This document shows positions 45,115 to 52,575 of a stretch of DNA of 64,000 nucleotides, one piece after another. The notes under the pieces were generated by a model. The model was not told the origin of the DNA. It did not search any database and worked only from the letters and a program-made list of their open reading frames with translations. Source of the DNA: Novosphingobium sp. 28-62-57 (GTDB lineage: Bacteria > Pseudomonadota > Alphaproteobacteria > Sphingomonadales > Sphingomonadaceae); the NCBI GenBank assembly GCA_002256985.1, contig NCGO01000001.1:434001-498000 (forward strand). Direction: 5' to 3'. The position numbers and the translations under genes are program-made. How positions within the stretch are numbered: the first letter of the stretch is position 1; each line of letters starts with the position of its first letter.

Positions 45115-45567
45115 TTATAGGCGCGAAACCGCGTCCAGCGCGACAATGTAGCTGTTGGCGCCGAAACCGCAGACTGTGCCGAGCGCGGCCATACCTACGA
45201 AAGATTTATGCCGAAAGTCATCACGCTTGTGCGGGTTGGACAGGTGGACTTCGATCACCGGCACTTTGATGGATTTTATCGCATCGTGCAGCGCGACCGA
45301 AGTGTGGGTAAAGGCCCCGGCGTTGAGCAGTACCGCCTTGGCGCCCTCTGCCTGCGCTTCGTGCAGCCAATCGATCAAGTGTCCTTCATGGTTGGACTGG
45401 CGCATGTCGATCTCAAGGCCCAGTTCGCGGCCTCGGTCTTCGAGCATCCCGGCAATGTCATCAAGCGTTTGCGAGCCGTAGATTTCAGGCTCGCGCAATC
45501 CGAGCAGGTTCAGATTCGGACCGTTAAGGACGTAGACGGTCGATGCGGCGGCAGCAGGTTCGGTCAT
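45115..45567 (-). CDS. aroQ: 3-dehydroquinate dehydratase, type II
   Basis: A 150-residue enzyme forming 3-dehydroshikimate in the shikimate pathway. Motifs: [18 protein letters not shown] (with the catalytic Tyr and Arg), [32 protein letters not shown] and [14 protein letters not shown] with the catalytic His. Length is typical of the type II family. It is upstream of accB by 100 bases on the same strand. Confidence 0.96.
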   Translation of the reverse strand: MTEPAAAASTVYVLNGPNLNLLGLREPEIYGSQTLDDIAGMLEDRGRELGLEIDMRQSNHEGHLIDWLHEAQAEGAKAVLLNAGAFTHTSVALHDAIKSIKVPVIEVHLSNPHKRDDFRHKSFVGMAALGTVCGFGANSYIVALDAVSRL

Positions 45568-45651
45568 CAAAGGTCCCCAATGGCGTGATCAGGGGCGGTG
45601 ATAAACGATGGTCCAGCGCGTGCAAGAGCGCGGTGGATCAACCCTATCGGA

Positions 45652-46020
45652 TCAGCGATCCGGCCCCAGCGCGGGTGATGCAGGAATGCCGTCCTGATCT
45701 TCACCGCTGACGACTTCGGGTTCTGCTTCGATAGGCGCGTCATCAAACTGGGCCATTTCGCCTGCATCTGCCGGAGGAGCAGAGACGGGCTGCATCGCGA
45801 GACTGATGGCCTGATGCGAGCGCTTTTCAGCGGCGTCGATCTTCTTTTCCAGCGCATCAAGCCGGGCTTCAGTGGCGGAGTTTTCGGCCTTCTTGGCGCA
45901 CCCGCCAAGCACGAGTGCCAGTGGGAGTATAACGGCCAATGCGTTGCGGCCAGCGCGCGGCAAGTGCCTGCGCAGACAGGCAGGTGACACCGAAAGGGGC
46001 GATGCGGACCGATTGATCAT
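45652..46020 (-). CDS. Small coiled-coil lipoprotein, unknown function
   Basis: A 122-residue protein with an N-terminal basic region, hydrophobic segment and lipobox LVLGGCAKK, followed by a coiled coil (ATEARLDALEKKIDAAEKRSHQ) and an acidic, proline-rich tail. Predicted membrane-anchored by lipid. No family recognised. Confidence 0.65.
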   Translation of the reverse strand: MINRSASPLSVSPACLRRHLPRAGRNALAVILPLALVLGGCAKKAENSATEARLDALEKKIDAAEKRSHQAISLAMQPVSAPPADAGEMAQFDDAPIEAEPEVVSGEDQDGIPASPALGPDR

Positions 46021-46092
46021 TTCGCTTCAGTAGCAAAAGGAGGTTACCAGAAAATAACCAACCGGCTCCGCAATCACGTTTTCGTCAAAGGC

Positions 46093-46506
46093 TTAACGAT
46101 CCGTGCCCTTGGTTTTGCCCCACTGGCGCGCGGCGGTGTATCCCAGATAGCCGGTGCCAAACAGCGCATAGAGCGGTTCAGGCAAGCCATTGAGATAGGC
46201 ATTGATGCCAGCGGCAATACCCATTGCTGCGGCCGGATTGAAAGCGCCGATCAGCCCCATCGGCAGCGCCCACAGGATCATGATATACATGACATAGAGG
46301 AACCCGGGCCGGGCACGGCTTGTCCACGGATCAGCCGAATTGGCCTCGGCCACAATCGCCGACATGCGCACCTGAATCTGTTCCAGCTCCTGCGTGCCTT
46401 CCAGCTTCAGCAGCTCAAGCTTGGCCCGGTCGCGAGCTTCCTTATCCGGGATGACCTTGTCGAGAATGGCCGAGACGGGGGAGATCAGTGCTTCAAGTAT
46501 GCCCAT
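46093..46506 (-). CDS. Holin-like protein (3TM holin family)
   Basis: A 137-residue protein. An amphipathic start (MGILEALISPVSAILDKVIPDKEARDRAKLELLKLEGTQ) with a charged helix (residues 20-45) is followed by two or three membrane helices. The middle SADPWTSRARPGFLYVMYIMILW is typical of the HolFam/3TM holin domain from phages and gene-transfer agents. AAGGA precedes the ATG at 46506. No other phage gene is near. It may be a relic or a domesticated holin. Confidence 0.78.
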   Translation of the reverse strand: MGILEALISPVSAILDKVIPDKEARDRAKLELLKLEGTQELEQIQVRMSAIVAEANSADPWTSRARPGFLYVMYIMILWALPMGLIGAFNPAAAMGIAAGINAYLNGLPEPLYALFGTGYLGYTAARQWGKTKGTDR

Positions 46507-46579
46507 GACGCGCGTCCTTCGCTCAGGAGTGAACGCGCCATCAAATAACCATATCGGTTCGTGTAGGAAAACGATTTCC

Positions 46580-46615
46580 AGCAAAAAGGCCCGAAACGCA
46601 TAAGCACCGGGCCTT
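46580..46615 (-). terminator. Terminator after tRNA-Pro
   Basis: On the minus strand AAGGCCCG (46608-46615 complement) pairs with CGGGCCTT (46586-46593 complement), followed by TTTTTGC. It lies 18 bases beyond the tRNA 3' end. Confidence 0.75.
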
Positions 46616-46632
46616 GAAAGCAGTTGCTTAAT

Positions 46633-46709
46633 TGGTCGGGACGAGAGGATTCGAACCTCCGACCCCCACACCCCCAGTGTGATGCGCTACCAGGCTGCGC
46701 TACGTCCCG
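46633..46709 (-). tRNA. tRNA-Pro (anticodon GGG)
   Basis: 77 bases on the minus strand, starting CGGGACGTAGCGCAGCCTGG and ending with an encoded CCA. The cloverleaf is complete: acceptor stem CGGGACG/CGTCCCG, D stem GCGC, anticodon stem TCACA/TGTGG with loop CTGGGGG (anticodon GGG), and T stem GGAGG/CCTCT with TTCGAAT. It reads CCC and CCT proline codons. Confidence 0.97.
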
Positions 46710-46889
46710 ACCGGAAGCGCGCCTATAGGCACGCCTTTTGCAGATAGCAAGCGTGCGATTGCCAAAACCGGCAGCCGCATTTCCTGCAATCCGGCAAACG
46801 AGCAGGCATGCCGGCGGCGGTGCGGGGTTTGATTGCCTTGCCATTGCCAACCTGCTAACCGCCCCGATCAAATCGGCCAGCGCCTGATT

Positions 46890-46905
46890 TTGCGGGAAAC
46901 CGCAA
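46890..46905 (+). other. GNRA-tetraloop hairpin upstream of yajC
   Basis: A perfect TTGCGG-GAAA-CCGCAA hairpin about 50 bases before the yajC start. A possible mRNA leader element; no known riboswitch recognised. Confidence 0.35.
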
Positions 46906-46951
46906 GGCCGCGCGCTTGCAATACCACAGTCGCGATCCCAGAAACGGACCC

Positions 46952-47281
46952 ATGATGTTCAGCACGCTATCTGCCGCCGCCGCCAATGCCGGCCAGCCCC
47001 CCGCCTGGATGAGCTTTCTGCCGCTCGTCGCCATGGGTTTCATTTTCTGGTTCCTGATCCTGCGCCCGCAAATGCGCCAGCAGAAGGAACACAAGGCCAA
47101 GATCGCCGCGATGAAGAAGGGCGACATGGTCGTGACCGCTGGCGGACTGATCGGCAAAGTGATCAAGCTTGACGATCACTATGCGGAACTGGAGCTGGGC
47201 CCCAATGTGAAGGTCAAGGCCGTGCGCGCCACGATTGGCGATATCGTGCCGCCTGCGGGTTCTGCCCCGGCGAACGATTGA
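46952..47281 (+). CDS. yajC: Preprotein translocase accessory subunit YajC
   Basis: A 109-residue protein with one membrane helix (LPLVAMGFIFWFLILRP) and the YajC block QMRQQKEHKAKIAAMKKGDMV, ending DIVPPAGSAPAND. Start is ATG 46952 or 46955. It precedes secD-secF as usual and acts with SecDF at the translocon. Confidence 0.94.
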   Translation: MMFSTLSAAAANAGQPPAWMSFLPLVAMGFIFWFLILRPQMRQQKEHKAKIAAMKKGDMVVTAGGLIGKVIKLDDHYAELELGPNVKVKAVRATIGDIVPPAGSAPAND

Positions 47282-47322
47282 CGGCAAACGACTGATCCTG
47301 ATTTACTGAAAGCTGCCCGCCA

Positions 47323-48942
47323 ATGCTCGATTTTCCGCGCTGGAAGGTGATCTGGCTCTGGTTCGTGACGCTGATCTGCGTCGTGGCCGCCATCCCCTCG
47401 CTCACTTCCACTATGGGCCTTGGCTGGCCTTCTTCCCTGCCTGAACCCAAGATCAACCTCGGGCTCGATCTGGCAGGCGGGAGCCACATCCTGCTTGAAG
47501 CCGATCCTTCGCAAGTGCGCCTGCAGCGCATCGAGGGCATGGAAGAATCGGTGCGAAACAAGTTGAAGCAGGATGGCCAGAAAGCGGGCCGCGAAATCCG
47601 CATCAGCGACATTTCCAACCGCGATGGCGCGCTGACGTTCGTTGTTGCCGATGCCACGCAAGTCGATGCCGTACGCGAAGCTGTGCTGCCGCTGACCAAC
47701 GGTGCAGGGCTAACCGGGCAGCGCGATTGGGACATCAATGTCGTCGATGGCACGCGCTTCGTGCTCAAGCCGACCGAGGCAGGCATCAGCCAGGCCGTAA
47801 CGCAGGCGATGGACACGGCAGTTGAAGTGGTGCGCAAGCGTATCGACGCGCTGGGCACCAAGGAGCCTACCATCATCCGCTCCGGCCCATCGCGGATTGT
47901 TGTGCAGGTGCCCGGTCTGCAAGACCCACAGGCATTGAAGAACCTGCTGGGCCAGACCGCCAAGCTGGAATTCAAGCTGGTCGATACAGCGGCCATCGCC
48001 TCTGACGTGGCGCAAGGCATCGCACCTCCGGGCAGCGAGATCGTGCCATACGTTAGCGCAACCGCTGGTGGCGGCGCTGCGGTGGAAGTCGTCAAGCGCC
48101 TTGGCGGCATCCGCGGCGATCAGTTGACCAATGCGCAGCAGACGAACGATCAGCAGACGAACGAGCCGACGGTCACGATCACGTTCAACACCGAAGGCGG
48201 CGCCAAATTTGCCAAGCTGACCCAGCAGAACACGGGCAGGCGCTTTGCCATTATCCTTGATGGCAAAGTGCTTTCCGCGCCGACCATCAATGAGCCGATC
48301 CTGGGTGGCAGCGCGATCATTTCGGGCAGCTTCACCACCGAAAGCGCCAATGCGCTGGCCATTTCGCTGCGTTCGGGGGCGTTGCCGGTTGACCTGAAGG
48401 TCGTGGAAGAGCGCACCGTCGGGCCTGACCTCGGCGCGGATTCGATCCGCAAGGGCATGATCGCAATGGGCGTGGGCACACTGGCGCTCGCGGTGTTCAT
48501 CCTGATCACCTACGGCCGGTTCGGCGTTTACGCCAATCTTGCCGTGTTCATCAACGTGATCATGATTCTTGGCATCATGGGCATTATCGGCACCACGCTG
48601 ACTTTGCCCGGCATTGCCGGTTTCGTCCTGACCATCGGTGCCGCGGTCGATGCCAACGTGCTGATCAACGAGCGTATTCGCGAAGAACGCCATCGCGGTC
48701 GCAAGGTCGTCCAAGCGGTGGAACTGGGCTACAAGGAAGCGAGCCGCGCGATTTTTGACGCCAATATCACCAACGTGATCGCCGCTGTGCTGATGTTCGC
48801 GTTCGGCTCCGGTCCGGTAAAGGGTTTTGCGGTTGTTCTGTTGATCGGCATCGCCACTTCAGTGTTCACCGCCGTCACGCTGACCCGCCTGTGGGTGGCG
48901 CAGTGGCTGCGCCGCGCTCGCCCCACCGAAATCGCTCTGTAA
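47323..48942 (+). CDS. secD: Protein translocase subunit SecD
   Basis: A 539-residue membrane protein. The first helix is at about residues 7-25. The periplasmic domain (P1 head) starts LGLDLAGGSHILLEAD. The C-terminal six-helix RND-type half carries GADSIRKGMIAMGVGTLALAVFI, TLPGIAGFVLTIGAAVDANVLINERIREE and GPVKGFAVVLLIGIATSVFTAV. The D-A-N motif in AVDANVLINERI is the proton pathway. Upstream of secF by 15 bases. Confidence 0.97.
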   Translation: MLDFPRWKVIWLWFVTLICVVAAIPSLTSTMGLGWPSSLPEPKINLGLDLAGGSHILLEADPSQVRLQRIEGMEESVRNKLKQDGQKAGREIRISDISNRDGALTFVVADATQVDAVREAVLPLTNGAGLTGQRDWDINVVDGTRFVLKPTEAGISQAVTQAMDTAVEVVRKRIDALGTKEPTIIRSGPSRIVVQVPGLQDPQALKNLLGQTAKLEFKLVDTAAIASDVAQGIAPPGSEIVPYVSATAGGGAAVEVVKRLGGIRGDQLTNAQQTNDQQTNEPTVTITFNTEGGAKFAKLTQQNTGRRFAIILDGKVLSAPTINEPILGGSAIISGSFTTESANALAISLRSGALPVDLKVVEERTVGPDLGADSIRKGMIAMGVGTLALAVFILITYGRFGVYANLAVFINVIMILGIMGIIGTTLTLPGIAGFVLTIGAAVDANVLINERIREERHRGRKVVQAVELGYKEASRAIFDANITNVIAAVLMFAFGSGPVKGFAVVLLIGIATSVFTAVTLTRLWVAQWLRRARPTEIAL

Positions 48943-48957
48943 GAGGAGGCCCCAGAC

Positions 48958-49935
48958 ATGAAACTCCTCAAGCTCGTCCCCGACAATACCAACATCCACT
49001 TCCTGAAGTGGCGCGTGCCGTTTTACGTGGTCAGCATGATCCTGATCGCGGCATCGTGGGGTCTGGTGCTGACCAAGGGCCTCAACCTCGGCGTCGATTT
49101 CATCGGCGGCCAGATGATCCGCGTAACGTTTGAACGCACCGCCGAAGCGCCGGTGAGCGAATTGCGCGAACAGGTCGCCAAGCTTGGCTATGGCGAACCT
49201 GTCATCCAGCGCTTTGGCAAGCCCAACGAAATCTCGATCCGCATGAAGCTGCCCGAAGGTTCGGAAGGCGATGCGGCGCTCTCTGACAAGATGTCGCGCA
49301 CGATCACCGCCGATATCAAGAGGAACCACGCCGATGCGCGGATCGACGGCGTTGATTCGGTATCCGGCAAGGTTTCGAAAGAGCTCGGCTGGGACGCGTT
49401 CAAGGCGCTGGGCTTTGCTTCGCTGGCGGTGGCGGCCTATATCTGGCTGCGCTTTGAATGGCAGTTTGGTGTCGGCGCGCTGTTCGCGCTGATCCATGAC
49501 GTGTCGTTGACCCTCGGCTTGTTTGCCATCACCGGCATGGAGTTCGATCTGAACATCGTGGCCGCACTGCTCACGCTGATTGGCTATTCGCTGAACGATA
49601 CGATCGTCGTCTATGACCGCATCCGCGAGAACATGAAGAAGTTCCGCAAGATGCCGATGCCCGAATTGCTGGACCTTTCGGTGAACGAAACGCTGGCGCG
49701 CACCATCGTCACCTCGCTGTCGATGCTGATCACGCTGCTGGCGCTGCTGCTACTTGGCCCCGATGTGATCTTCGGCTTCACTGCCGCGATTACGCTGGGT
49801 ATCTTCGTCGGCACCTACAGCTCGGTCTATATGGCCGCGCCGATCCTGATCTGGCTGAAGGTCAATCCGAACAGCTTCGTGCCGACCGAAACCGCGATGG
49901 AAAAGCAGGAGCGGCTGGCGCGCGAGCGGGCATGA
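48958..49935 (+). CDS. secF: Protein translocase subunit SecF
   Basis: A 325-residue partner of SecD. N-terminal helix and KGLNLGVDFIGGQMIRV, then the C-terminal RND half with NIVAALLTLIGYSLNDTIVVYDRIREN and FGFTAAITLGIFVGTYSSVYMAAPILIW. Completes the yajC-secD-secF operon. Followed by a palindromic repeat. Confidence 0.97.
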   Translation: MKLLKLVPDNTNIHFLKWRVPFYVVSMILIAASWGLVLTKGLNLGVDFIGGQMIRVTFERTAEAPVSELREQVAKLGYGEPVIQRFGKPNEISIRMKLPEGSEGDAALSDKMSRTITADIKRNHADARIDGVDSVSGKVSKELGWDAFKALGFASLAVAAYIWLRFEWQFGVGALFALIHDVSLTLGLFAITGMEFDLNIVAALLTLIGYSLNDTIVVYDRIRENMKKFRKMPMPELLDLSVNETLARTIVTSLSMLITLLALLLLGPDVIFGFTAAITLGIFVGTYSSVYMAAPILIWLKVNPNSFVPTETAMEKQERLARERA

Positions 49936-49956
49936 CAATCAGCCAATCCTGAAACC

Positions 49957-50031
49957 CCGTTCGTGTCGAGCGAAGTCGAGACACTTTCAAGATCAGCCTG
50001 AGAGTGTCTCGACTTCGCTCGACACGAACGG
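49957..50031. repeat. Perfect 28-bp inverted repeat after secF
   Basis: 49957-49984 and 50004-50031 are exact reverse complements, with a 19-base loop. Same family as 5081 and 55271. It separates convergent secF and the glycosyltransferase gene and may act as a terminator. Confidence 0.92.
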
Positions 50032-50047
50032 AACTTGGGTAAGGTTT

Positions 50048-51235
50048 CTAGGCCTTCTCCGCCGCTTTCGTATAAATCTCCGCCAGCGCCGCCGCGTTGG
50101 CCTCCCAGCTGAAGCGTTCGGCGTTGGCCGCAACATCGGCCTGCGCAGGCGGATCAGCGAGCAGCTCCGAAACACCCCGCGCAATATCCTCAGGCGTGCG
50201 CGCCACGATCCGGCCTGCACTGGCATCGCGCACCACTTCGCGCGCGCCGCCTACATCGGGGATCACGACTGGCGTCCCGCAAGCCAGCGCCTCGATCCAC
50301 GCATTGGCAAGGCCTTCGCGTTCTGACGGAAGCACCATGGCATCCGCGGCGCAGAGCAAGTGCGGCAACAGATCGTGCTCCACCGACCCAAGAAATTGCA
50401 CACGCGAATCCAGCCCCAATTCGCTGACCAGAGCGCGCAGCGCTGGTTCGTCCGCGCCTGTCCCGGCAATCGCCAGCCGCACGTCATCGGGCAACAGCGC
50501 CATCGCCCGGATCGCCAGCGCCTGCCCCTTGATCGCGAGAAGCGCGCCCACGCACAGCAGCAATCGCCCTTCGGACCACACATGCATCGCAGGTATGGCC
50601 GAAATCAGCTGTCGCGCTGCCTTGCGCTCCAGCGGCTGGAACCGTTCCCGGTCCAGCCCGGTGTAGTGCACCGTTATCCGCTCCTCGGGCATACCCATTG
50701 CGGCCATGTCTCGGGCCAGCGCACGCGATACGGCAAGCAACGCTGAAGCGTCTTCGGCAGCTCTCAACATCTGCCGCCGCGCGAGCGCCTTTTCACCCCA
50801 CAGGTGAATGTCCGATCCGCGCGCCTTGATCGCCAGCGGCAGGCCCAATGCCCGCGCCACGGCTGCTGCCGCCGGTCCATCGGGATAGAAGAACTGCGCA
50901 TCAACCATGTCAAACGGTGCCCGCGCATGAAGCTCTCGCGCCAATGGGAGGACTGCCCGCGCAATCAGCGCTGGATTGATCGGCCCGGAAACGCCCGGCA
51001 GCAGCAGGAACCGTGGGTGATGCACGGTGACAGCGCCCTGCGTCTCCACCTCAGGAATCTGATCGAGCGCAGCATAGCGCTCCATCGGCACCGGCGGTTT
51101 GCCGATGGGGTTGATCACCGTCACCTGCCAATCGCCGCGTGCGGCCAGCGCTTCCATCTGGCGCTGCACAAACCGGCCAAACCCGGTGCGGCCGGGGGCG
51201 GGATAGAGCGTCGATATGGAAAGCAGCCGCTTCAC
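50048..51235 (-). CDS. Glycosyltransferase family 4-like protein
   Basis: A 395-residue GT-B enzyme. The N-terminal acceptor domain opens KRLLSISTLYPAPGRTGFGRFVQRQMEALA. The C-terminal domain carries the nucleotide-sugar site HYTGLDRERFQP, LLLCVGALLAIKGQALAIRAM and VLPSEREGLANAWIEALACGTPVV with the E-x7-E motif. Sugar and acceptor unknown. Start GTG 51235 is preferred to TTG 51241 because homologues begin MKRLLSISTLYP. It abuts the XRE gene, whose stop overlaps. Confidence 0.9.
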   Translation of the reverse strand: MKRLLSISTLYPAPGRTGFGRFVQRQMEALAARGDWQVTVINPIGKPPVPMERYAALDQIPEVETQGAVTVHHPRFLLLPGVSGPINPALIARAVLPLARELHARAPFDMVDAQFFYPDGPAAAAVARALGLPLAIKARGSDIHLWGEKALARRQMLRAAEDASALLAVSRALARDMAAMGMPEERITVHYTGLDRERFQPLERKAARQLISAIPAMHVWSEGRLLLCVGALLAIKGQALAIRAMALLPDDVRLAIAGTGADEPALRALVSELGLDSRVQFLGSVEHDLLPHLLCAADAMVLPSEREGLANAWIEALACGTPVVIPDVGGAREVVRDASAGRIVARTPEDIARGVSELLADPPAQADVAANAERFSWEANAAALAEIYTKAAEKA

Positions 51236-51237
51236 GG

Positions 51238-51810
51238 TCAAAGCTTGCGCACAAGCATTTCAGCCAGGCCTAGCCATGCTGGCCGGTCAATCACCACCTG
51301 TCGCTGGCCGGGGCCGGGTGGCAGGATCGCAACGCGCCCGTCGCGCTGGTCGATCAGGCGACCAAAGGCAAAGCGACCACCGGGGCGGGGGGCCAGCACA
51401 TCGCGGTTAAACGCGCGCGCAAAATCCTCCGGGTCGATCTGCCGCAGCCACACCTGATCACCTGCGCGGTATTCGCCCGCGCTGTCATCCACCGCCATGG
51501 CCATCAGCCGCGCCGATCCATCCAGCGCAACGGGGAGAATCGCATCCATCGGCTTGGCCAGCGCTTCTGCCCCGCCCACGGCCAGCCGAGCGACCAGCCG
51601 GGCCGGGCTTTCCTCGTCCGCCTTGACCAGCAGTTGCGGATCGACCCCCAGCGCCGCACCAATGCGGTTCATCCATGAAAGCGACAGGCTGCGCATGCCC
51701 GTTTCCAGCCGCCCGATGGTTTGCGCGGTGGTGGGCGGATCACAGCGGGCTGCAACATCGGCCAGCGTCATGCTCTTCTGGCGGCGGATATCGCGAATAC
51801 GGTTGATCAT
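51238..51810 (-). CDS. XRE-family regulator with C-terminal S24-like region
   Basis: A 190-residue protein. The N-terminal helix-turn-helix spans residues 5-57 (RIRDIRRQKSMTLADVAARCDPPTTAQTIGRLETGMRS). The rest contains a strand-rich, S24/LexA-like region (AVALDGSARLMAMAVDD...RAGDQVWLR), without clear Ser-Lys catalytic residues. Starts in TGATC-rich sequence that could be its own operator. Divergent from the DUF6456 gene. Confidence 0.78.
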   Translation of the reverse strand: MINRIRDIRRQKSMTLADVAARCDPPTTAQTIGRLETGMRSLSLSWMNRIGAALGVDPQLLVKADEESPARLVARLAVGGAEALAKPMDAILPVALDGSARLMAMAVDDSAGEYRAGDQVWLRQIDPEDFARAFNRDVLAPRPGGRFAFGRLIDQRDGRVAILPPGPGQRQVVIDRPAWLGLAEMLVRKL

Positions 51811-51820
51811 TGATCGATCA
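51803..51820. promoter_or_regulatory. TGATC-rich possible operator at the XRE/DUF6456 divergent start
   Basis: TTGATCATTGATCGATCA contains three overlapping GATC/TGATC units spanning the XRE start codon. A possible autoregulatory or methylation-sensitive site; inference only. Confidence 0.3.
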
Positions 51821-51926
51821 CTTCTGAGGCTTGTTTAACCGGAGCGGTGTTTTTCGCTTTCCTACAAAGGGGAAGGCAAGGCAAGTCCTTTGCTTGTTCC
51901 GCCCTTGTTCCATCAGGAGATCACCC

Positions 51927-52400
51927 ATGGCCCGCATGCTTGCCACCCGCGAACTGACGAGCGAAGGCCCGCGCCGCAGCGCTGGTTGCGGCCCACGCAG
52001 CCGATCAGTCACGGTGAACCTGGCCGAATCACCGCTGACCTGGCTTCATGCGCGCGGGCATCTGACCGATCGCCAGTTTGATGCAGGGGAGCGCCTGCGT
52101 GCCGATTTCGAACGCGCGCAACTTTCGCCCTCGGTCACCATGCGCTGGGATGCGGTGCGGATCAGCGGCACCGGAGATCGCGGCCTGAATCAAAGCGAAC
52201 GCCAGATCGCCGCCCGCCAGCGCTTTGATGCGGCAATCGCCCATGCGGGCAAGGGCCTCTCCGACATCCTGTGGCGCGTGGTCTGTGCGGGCGAGGGATT
52301 GCCCGCCGCCGAAAAAGCACTCGATTGGCCCGCACGCAGCGGCAAGCTGGTACTGCGCATCGCGCTTGACCGGGTAGCCGATCATTACCGCATGGCCTGA
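51927..52400 (+). CDS. DUF6456 protein
   Basis: A 157-residue protein starting MARMLATRELTSEGPRRS after AGGAGATCACCC. The body (NLAESPLTWLHARGHLTDRQFDAGERLRADFERAQLSPSVTMRWD) matches the alphaproteobacterial DUF6456 family. It ends with the recognisable helix KLVLRIALDRVADHY. This is often near regulators. Function unknown. Confidence 0.82.
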   Translation: MARMLATRELTSEGPRRSAGCGPRSRSVTVNLAESPLTWLHARGHLTDRQFDAGERLRADFERAQLSPSVTMRWDAVRISGTGDRGLNQSERQIAARQRFDAAIAHAGKGLSDILWRVVCAGEGLPAAEKALDWPARSGKLVLRIALDRVADHYRMA

Positions 52401-52449
52401 GGCGGAACCGACACCGACACCGGCGCTCAACACTCCGCGCCCCCGCACA

Positions 52450-52575
52450 CTCCCGCGCCCCCGCGAAGGCGGGGGCCTCAGGGTTCTAACGAAAGACCAG
52501 CGTAAACGGCCTGAGGCCCCCGCCTTCCGGCGCTGCCGGAAGTTTATCCCGAGCTTGTCGAGGGGCGGGGGCTCA
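52450..52575. repeat. Composite palindromic repeat between DUF6456 gene and ABC-F gene
   Basis: CCCCGCGAAGGCGGGGGCCT and GGCCTGAGGCCCCCGCCTTC arms, interrupted by a CGGCGCTGCCGG hairpin and a piece of the CGAGCTTGTCGAGG family. It ends inside the last codon of the ABC-F gene. Two families appear nested here. Confidence 0.8.

Noticed and set aside
46485..46871. Minus-strand open frame covering tRNA-Pro
   Set aside because: It runs through the tRNA gene and the holin gene start and has no motif.
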